Assembly: GCA_930987745.1 (NCBI GenBank)
Contig: CAKNKX010000008.1
Coordinates: forward strand, 1-60,760
Length of the DNA: 60,760 nucleotides
Source of the DNA: an uncultured Clostridium sp.
GTDB lineage: Bacteria > Bacillota > Clostridia > TANB77 > CAG-508
Reading direction: 5' to 3'
A program made the translations under genes and the position numbers. The stretch's first letter is position 1, and every line of letters starts with the position of its first letter. Below the pieces are notes generated by a model that ran no database searches, was not told the DNA's origin, and saw nothing but the letters and a program-made list of their open reading frames with translations. Below are positions 55,442 through 60,760 of this stretch, piece after piece.

Positions 55442-56493
55442 GAGAAAATTTAATAGTTCATCAAGACCCAAAGTCTCCAATATCAGAAATATTTAGAACA
55501 TTAAGGACTAATATTCAATTTATGAGCATGAAGAAACAACTAAAATCTTTGCTTATTTCATCAACATTACCGGGGGAGGGCAAAAGTTGGGTTAGCTCTA
55601 ATTTGGCAGTTGCATTTGCACAAGCAGGGAAAAAAGTTATATTAGTTGATGCTGATATGAGAAAAGGAACACAATATTCAATATTTGGAGTTTCGCCAAT
55701 ACCAGGTCTTTCAAATTATTTATCAGGAATAGGTCCAACTTCCAGAAATGCATCATCTGATTTATCTGATTATATTCAAGAAACTGAAATTGATAATTTA
55801 TATGTTATGTCAGCAGGAAATGTTCCACCTAATCCATCAGAATTATTAGTTTCTCAAGCAATGATAGATTTGTTAGAAAGTTTAAAGCAAATTTGTGATT
55901 TAGTAATAATAGATGGAACGCCAAACGGATTAGTAACAGACTCACTAATATTAACTGGAATTGTAGATTCAACAATTATTGTTACAGCAAGTGGTTATAC
56001 TAAAAAAGATGCGTTAAAGAAGATTGTAAATAACATTAAAAATATTGGAGGAAATATAGCAGGAGTAGTTTTAAACAAAGTGCCTACAAATGCGAAAAAA
56101 TATGAAGAGTCATATTATTACGGCTCAACAGCAATGAATAATATTCCAAAAAGCAGAAATGCAAATAGGTGGGAAGGAGAAACTAAAAAAACTACCACAA
56201 GAAATTCGAATTATGCTAATAATGTAAATACAAGAAAAAATCCTAATATGCAAGAGAAATCAGTAGCCAATCAAAAAACGGCAAATAAAGTTGAGAATAC
56301 AGGAAGAAAGACAAAACAATATACAGGGAAAAGTGAGGTTATTTCAAAAAGAATAAATGAAAATAGAGAAAATGATAGATTGAAAAATAATTTGAATTTT
56401 AACAAAGTAGATGAAATTTCAATCGATAAAACAGCTGATATTCTAAAACAGGTAAATGAGTATTTAGATAAACAAAAAGAAAGTTTAAAATAA
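55438..56493 (+). CDS. CpsD/CapB-type tyrosine kinase with long C-terminal tail
   Basis: A 351-residue protein. Walker A LPGEGKSWVSSN, Walker A' ILVDADMRKG and Walker B LVIIDGTP are the BY-kinase set. A Tyr cluster, YEESYYYGS, lies after the kinase core near residue 222 instead of at the extreme end. The last ~120 residues are Asn/Lys-rich and disordered, which is unusual. It autophosphorylates and regulates capsule assembly. Last gene of the operon. Confidence 0.93.
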   Translation: MRENLIVHQDPKSPISEIFRTLRTNIQFMSMKKQLKSLLISSTLPGEGKSWVSSNLAVAFAQAGKKVILVDADMRKGTQYSIFGVSPIPGLSNYLSGIGPTSRNASSDLSDYIQETEIDNLYVMSAGNVPPNPSELLVSQAMIDLLESLKQICDLVIIDGTPNGLVTDSLILTGIVDSTIIVTASGYTKKDALKKIVNNIKNIGGNIAGVVLNKVPTNAKKYEESYYYGSTAMNNIPKSRNANRWEGETKKTTTRNSNYANNVNTRKNPNMQEKSVANQKTANKVENTGRKTKQYTGKSEVISKRINENRENDRLKNNLNFNKVDEISIDKTADILKQVNEYLDKQKESLK

Positions 56494-56520
56494 TAATTTA
56501 TATTTAATAAACCAAAATAG

Positions 56521-56549
56521 CTATATGATTTATTTCATATAGTTTTTTT
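56521..56549 (+). terminator. Capsule operon terminator
   Basis: CTATATGA pairs with TCATATAG, followed by seven T. Confidence 0.9.
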
Positions 56550-56908
56550 GCATTTTAAGAAACTTTTTGTCGAAAAATGCGATGAAAAGTGCCTGCAAAA
56601 TACCAAAAAAGTATTTACAAAAATTAACAGTTATGATATAACATATTCATATTTAAAGCCAAGGAAGTTTGGCTGTTCAAATTTTATTTTAGAGATATAA
56701 ATTTATATTAATTCTAAATAAATTCCAAATGAAATTAAAATTAAAAATATTTTCAAATTTATTTTTATCTTTTTAAATTATTTATTTTAGATTTTAAAAT
56801 TAATAATTTCAAAGGTTTATTAATCATGGGAAATTTATTCTAAAAAATATCCATACTAAAAGGCTTTAAATAGAGAAACTAAAAACTAAAAAATTATATC
56901 AATTTATA
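56550..56908. other. AT-rich non-coding stretch
   Basis: No gene. There is a possible promoter TTTACA (56614-56619) with TATAAC 17 bases on, leading to a small GCCAA/TTGGC hairpin (56658-56673). The rest is very AT-rich and featureless to my eye. Confidence 0.4.
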
Positions 56909-56937
56909 TTGATTTTTTACTTATGAGTTGATATAAT
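56909..56937 (+). promoter_or_regulatory. Promoter of the Rpn-type gene
   Basis: TTGATT (56909-56914), 17 bases, TATAAT (56932-56937). GAGGAGG follows immediately, so the leader is short. Confidence 0.7.
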
Positions 56938-56952
56938 AGAGGAGGTAAATAT

Positions 56953-57780
56953 ATGAGCAATAAATTAAATTTAAAGAATGACATTGTTTTCAAAGCATTC
57001 TTTTCTAAAAAAGGAAATGAAAAATATTTAAAAGAATTTTTAGAATCATTGTTAAAAATACATATAGAAGAAATCGAAGTAAGAAGCGAAGTAAGCCTTC
57101 TAAAATTAGATGAAAAAGAAAAAGGAGGAAGGCTAGATATAGAAGCAAAATTAAATACAGGAATAATAAATATAGAAATGCAGGTAAATAATCTAAAAAA
57201 TATAGAAAAAAGGACAGCATATTATGCATCAAAAATAATGGCAAGAGAAGTAGGAATAAGAGAGAAATATGAAAATATAAAACCAGTAATAATGGTAAAT
57301 ATATTAGATTATGAATTATTCGGATTTAAGGAATATGTGTCCAAAACAGAAATAGTATTAAAAGAACATAAAGACTATGAAGTAATAAAAGACTTGCAAT
57401 GGTATTTTATAGAATTACCAAAGTTTAGGATGTCAAATCCAAATATGGAGGACAAACTAAATCAATGGTTAGCATTAATAGATAATGAAGATAGGGGGAT
57501 GATAAAAATGGCAGAGGAGAAAAACAAAACAATAAAGGAGGCAAAAAAAGAAGTAGAATATTTAACAGGAGAAGAAGAAATAAAAAGGTTAGCAGAACTA
57601 AGAGAAAAGTGGGCAATGGACAGGAGAAGTGAAATAAGTGATGCAAGAGAAGAAGGGAAAAAAGAAGAAAAACTAGCTATAGCAAAAAATATGTTAAATA
57701 AGGGGAAAAGTGAAGAAGATATACTAGACTTTACAGGGATTAGCAAAGAAGAATTAGAAAAACTAAAAGAAGCAATTTAA
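56953..57780 (+). CDS. Rpn family recombination-promoting nuclease / PD-(D/E)XK transposase-like
   Basis: A 275-residue protein. NDIVFKAFFSKKGNEKYLKEF is the family start. The PD-(D/E)XK core is RLDIEAKLNTGIINIEMQ, with D and E-x-Q. WYFIELPKF and DKLNQWLALI follow. The C-terminal ~60 residues are a charged helix ending IAKNMLNKGKSEEDILDFTG, common in these proteins. Family members promote RecA-independent DNA exchange or act as nucleases. The gene is monocistronic and its AT content is native. Confidence 0.92.
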   Translation: MSNKLNLKNDIVFKAFFSKKGNEKYLKEFLESLLKIHIEEIEVRSEVSLLKLDEKEKGGRLDIEAKLNTGIINIEMQVNNLKNIEKRTAYYASKIMAREVGIREKYENIKPVIMVNILDYELFGFKEYVSKTEIVLKEHKDYEVIKDLQWYFIELPKFRMSNPNMEDKLNQWLALIDNEDRGMIKMAEEKNKTIKEAKKEVEYLTGEEEIKRLAELREKWAMDRRSEISDAREEGKKEEKLAIAKNMLNKGKSEEDILDFTGISKEELEKLKEAI

Positions 57781-57797
57781 ATAACAATGTTAAAAGG

Positions 57798-57822
57798 GAA
57801 ATGCAGATTTTGCATTTCTTTT
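57798..57822 (+). terminator. Terminator of the Rpn-type gene
   Basis: GAAATGCA pairs with TGCATTTC, followed by TTTTG. Confidence 0.7.
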
Positions 57823-57863
57823 GTTTTCTTACAAAAATGTAAGGTAAATGTAAGGAAAATCGA

Positions 57864-57892
57864 TTGTAGAAAAAATAAAAACTTTTTATAAT
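57864..57892 (+). promoter_or_regulatory. Promoter of the ABC transporter operon
   Basis: TTGTAG (57864-57869), 17 bases, TATAAT (57887-57892). No BceR-type operator is recognisable. Confidence 0.65.
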
Positions 57893-57921
57893 ATAATTAA
57901 CAAAAAGAAAGGAGAATTTAT

Positions 57922-58695
57922 ATGAGTAATAAAAATGTATTAGAAGTAAAAAACATTGAAAAATATTATGGAAGTAAATCAAGTTTAACAAAAGCAATAG
58001 ATAATATTAGCTTTAATGTTGAAGAAGGAGAATTTGTAGGAATCATGGGAGCAAGTGGTTCAGGGAAAACAACTCTATTAAACTGTATTTCTACAATAGA
58101 TAGAGTAACATCAGGAAAGATAATAATAAATGGAGAAGACATAACAAAATTAAGAGGAAATAAGCTAAACAAGTTTAGGAGAGAAGAATTAGGATTTATA
58201 TTCCAAGATTTTAATTTATTAGATACATTAACTTGTTATGAAAATATTGCTATTGCTCTTACAATTCAAAGAGTAAGTCCAAACAAAATTGATGAAAGAG
58301 TAAACAAAATAGCTGAAAAACTGGATATAAAAGATATATTAAAAAAATATCCATATCAAATATCAGGAGGACAAAAACAAAGAGTGGCATCTTCAAGAGC
58401 AATAATTACAAATCCAAAGCTAGTTTTAGCAGATGAACCAACTGGAAGCTTAGATTCAAAATCTGCAAGACAATTATTAGAGACATTTGATACATTAAAT
58501 AGTAACTTAAATGCAACAATTCTTATGGTAACACATGATGCATTTACTGCAAGTTATGCAAGTAGAATTTTGTTTATAAAAGATGGAAAAATCTTTAATG
58601 AATTAATAAAAGGAAATGACACAAGAAAAGAATTTTTTGAAAAAATAATAGAAGTTCAAACACTTCTTGGAGGTGAACTTGGAGATGTTATTTAA
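57922..58695 (+). CDS. ABC transporter ATP-binding protein (BceA/LolD-like)
   Basis: A 257-residue protein. Walker A GASGSGKTTL, Q-loop FIFQDFNLLD, signature SGGQKQRV, Walker B LVLADEPTGSLDSKS and H-loop THD are all present. The pairing with a large FtsX-type permease is that of BceAB/VraFG exporters, often for antimicrobial peptide resistance. No histidine kinase or regulator is visible before the right edge. AAAGGAG precedes the ATG. Confidence 0.95.
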   Translation: MSNKNVLEVKNIEKYYGSKSSLTKAIDNISFNVEEGEFVGIMGASGSGKTTLLNCISTIDRVTSGKIIINGEDITKLRGNKLNKFRREELGFIFQDFNLLDTLTCYENIAIALTIQRVSPNKIDERVNKIAEKLDIKDILKKYPYQISGGQKQRVASSRAIITNPKLVLADEPTGSLDSKSARQLLETFDTLNSNLNATILMVTHDAFTASYASRILFIKDGKIFNELIKGNDTRKEFFEKIIEVQTLLGGELGDVI

Positions 58696-60760
58696 ATTAG
58701 CTTTTAGAAATATGAAAAAAAGTATAAAAGATTTTGCAATATATTTTCTAACATTAGTTTTAGGTGTTGCAATATTTTATATGTTTAATTCACTAGATAG
58801 TCAAGAAGCTATGATGCAAGTATCTAATTCTACAAGAGAGCTAATTCAGCTTATGATTGAAATGATGGGAATGGTATCTGTATTTGTAGCAGTAATATTA
58901 GGACTCTTAATTGTTTATGCAAATAACTTTTTAATAAATAGAAGAAAAAAAGAATTTGGAATATATATGACTTTAGGAATGCGGTAGAGGTCAAATTTCT
59001 AAAATAATATTACTAGAAACAATATTTGTTGGGATTATATCATTAGTAGTAGGTATAGTAGTTGGAGTGTTTGGATCACAATTTATGTCAATACTTGTTG
59101 GAAAACTATTTGAAGCAGATATGAGCAACTTTACATTTGTATTTTCAAGTGATAGCTGTATAAAAACTTGTATATATTTTGCAGTAATGTTTATTGCGGT
59201 TGCAATATTTAATACAATCACAGTATCAAGATATAAATTAATAAACTTACTTACAGCTACAAAAAAGAATGAAGAAGTGAAAATAAAAAATCCAATTCTT
59301 TGTATTATTATATTTATAATAGCAGTGGGAATACTTACATATTGTTATTATAAAGTAACAGCAGGAGTATCAACAATGGCTACTGCAGACCAAATCTTAC
59401 CAGTAATATTACTTGGAATAATATCAACAGTTCTTGTATTTTGGTCTTTATCAGGACTTATATTAAAAATAGTACAATCAAGAAAAAAGACATATTTAAA
59501 AGATGTAAATATGTTTGTTCTAAGACAGTTAAATAACAAAATAAATACAACAGTAATTAGTATGTCAGTAATATGTTTAATGTTATTTATGACAATATCA
59601 ATACTTTCATCATCATTATCTTTAAATAGTACTATGAGAAGAGATATGCAAGAAATGACACCAGTAGATATAAATTTATATAAAACAGCAAACTTACCAG
59701 AGAGTTATCAAAACCCTTACACAGGAAGAATAGAAGAATATACAGAAGCTCAAATAGAAGATTCTAAAAAATCAATGGAACAAACATTAATAGATAATGG
59801 ATTCGATATGAATAACTTCAAAGATACAGTAGAAATTCCAATTTATACAACACCAGAATTAACTATGGGAGACTTATTAAAAGGAATAGAAGATATGGTA
59901 AGAATGCAATTTCCACAACTTCAGTATGATGCGCCAAAAGAAATAATTAAAGTATCAGATTATAATAAAATAGCAAGACTATATGGAAATGAAGAATATT
60001 CTTTAGCCGATAATGAGTTTATAATTCTTTGTGATTTTGAAAATATGGAAAATTTAAGGAACCAAGCGTTAAAACAAGATGACACAATAACTTTAAAAGG
60101 AAAAGAATATAAAGCAAAATATAATGAATGTAAAGAAGGCTTTATAGATATGTCATCAAGCCATATAAACACAGGGATAATACTAGTACCAGATGATGTA
60201 GAATTTGAAGAATCTGAGAAAGAAAGAGTATTTTTAGCAGCAAACTATAATGCAGAAACAGAAGAAGAAAAAGAAAATATAGAAAAATTATTTACAGATG
60301 CGGAAGATTCTGAACTTTATAAAAATGTATTAGCAAAAGGATTAGATTTTGATGGTATGACAAAAATATCAATAATAGAATCAAGTGTTGGAGTTTCAAC
60401 AATGGTGTTATTTATTGCAATATACTTAGGAATAATATTCTTAATTGCAAGTTCAGCAATCCTTGCTTTAAAACAATTAACAGAAAGTTCAGATAATAAA
60501 GAAAGATATATGGTTTTAAGAAAAATAGGTGTAGATGAAAAAATAATAAATAAAGCATTATTTAAACAAATAGGATTATTCTTTATATTCCCTCTAATAC
60601 TTGCAATAATTCATTCAATATTTGGAATTCAATTTGTAATGACCCTTATGTCTGTTTTAGCAAGTAGCGAAGAATTATTACCATCAATAATTGCAACAGT
60701 TGGAGTAATGGGAGTAATTTATGGATTATATTTCTTAGCAACATACTTAGGAAGTAAAAA
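58685..60760 (+). CDS. FtsX-like ABC permease (BceB type), one +1 CGG site, 3' end outside window
   Basis: ATG 58685 (GGAGGTGAAC upstream) lies within the end of the ATPase gene. Reading through CGGT at 58982 the frame stays open to the right edge (over 690 residues). FtsX pattern: a first membrane helix near 15-40, three helices around residues 60-190, a large outside domain (~290-500) with no membrane segment, then further helices near 560-690. The site lies in GIYMTLGMGRGQISKI, the conserved coupling-helix region of the first FtsX domain. Without recoding the product would stop at TAG 58985-58987 after 100 residues. The outside domain suggests a peptide-antibiotic sensor-exporter. Confidence 0.9.
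58982..58985 (+). other. +1 recoding site CGGT, ABC permease
   Basis: CGG is codon 100, after ATG, and is followed directly by a stop in the 0 frame (CGG-TAG). Skipping the C gives GGT = Gly in LGMGRGQI. Confidence 0.85.

Noticed and set aside
3039..58985. The single-C insertions as sequencing or assembly errors
   Set aside because: All eleven are the same base at the same relative position (before a GGN glycine codon), in different contexts, while very many other GGA/GGT codons are untouched. Random or homopolymer errors would not do this. Reads should still be inspected.
3039..58985. Simple reassignment of CGG to another amino acid (as Trp or Gln in some low-GC bacteria)
   Set aside because: A reassigned triplet would keep the 0 frame, but the 0 frame stops soon after every site and homology continues only in the +1 frame.
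1..60760. CRISPR arrays
   Set aside because: No set of regularly spaced direct repeats with unique spacers was seen. The only tandem repeats are coding (39163-39414).

Overview
The window reads as a chromosomal segment of a very AT-rich, low-GC Gram-positive bacterium, most likely an uncultured gut-type member of the Clostridia. The reasons are strong AGGAGG ribosome sites, frequent TTG starts, spoVG behind a sigma-H-like promoter, the rimP-nusA-rnpM-ylxQ-infB-rbfA-nrnA-truB operon order, a short NusA, and LCP and VanZ proteins. No species can be named from the sequence alone.

Layout. 1-2.0 kb: the 3' end of a VWA-domain gene and a reverse-strand gene of unusual composition. 2.2-7.5 kb: an M50 protease, tsaD, a zinc-ribbon membrane protein, a metallophosphoesterase and recG. 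7.6-10.3 kb: accessory material, with a compositionally atypical beta-repeat gene, a decayed MobV relaxase with oriT-like hairpins, and a tRNA-Leu. 10.5-22.5 kb: acetyltransferase, murC, spoVG, pth, rng, rimO, a CDF transporter, an HD hydrolase, a GT2 glycosyltransferase and several hypotheticals. 22.5-23.4 kb: about 900 bases without genes, holding three promoter-hairpin-terminator units that look like small RNAs. 23.4-30.8 kb: the nusA-infB operon. 30.9-41.5 kb: a hypothetical gene, a class A PBP, cysS, galE, argS, a coiled-coil repeat protein, LCP and VanZ. 41.7-56.5 kb: a 14-gene Wzy-type capsule/exopolysaccharide operon. 57-60.8 kb: an Rpn-type nuclease and a BceAB-like ABC transporter cut by the right edge.

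The main discovery concerns decoding. Seven otherwise intact genes (tsaD with five sites; the metallophosphoesterase, rimO, infB, a hypothetical, the class A PBP and the ABC permease with one each) are broken in the standard reading by a single extra C. In all eleven cases this C makes an in-frame CGG codon, and skipping it restores the frame on a GGN glycine codon (CGGA eight times, CGGT twice, CGGC once). Several of these glycines are family-invariant. In my read-through of the remaining native genes I found no in-frame CGG used as arginine, apart from one ambiguous case at a 3' end. The simplest reading is that CGG is unassigned here and CGGN is decoded as one glycine, either by +1 frameshifting at a vacant A site or by a four-base-reading tRNA-Gly. 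The only in-frame CGG codons that must be read as ordinary triplets lie in the two compositionally foreign genes (1523-2044 and 7929-8636).

Secondary features are a dispersed GGGACGG/CCGTCCC palindrome family whose terminal TGA supplies the stop codon of three genes, the small-RNA cluster, and the mobilization remnant beside tRNA-Leu.
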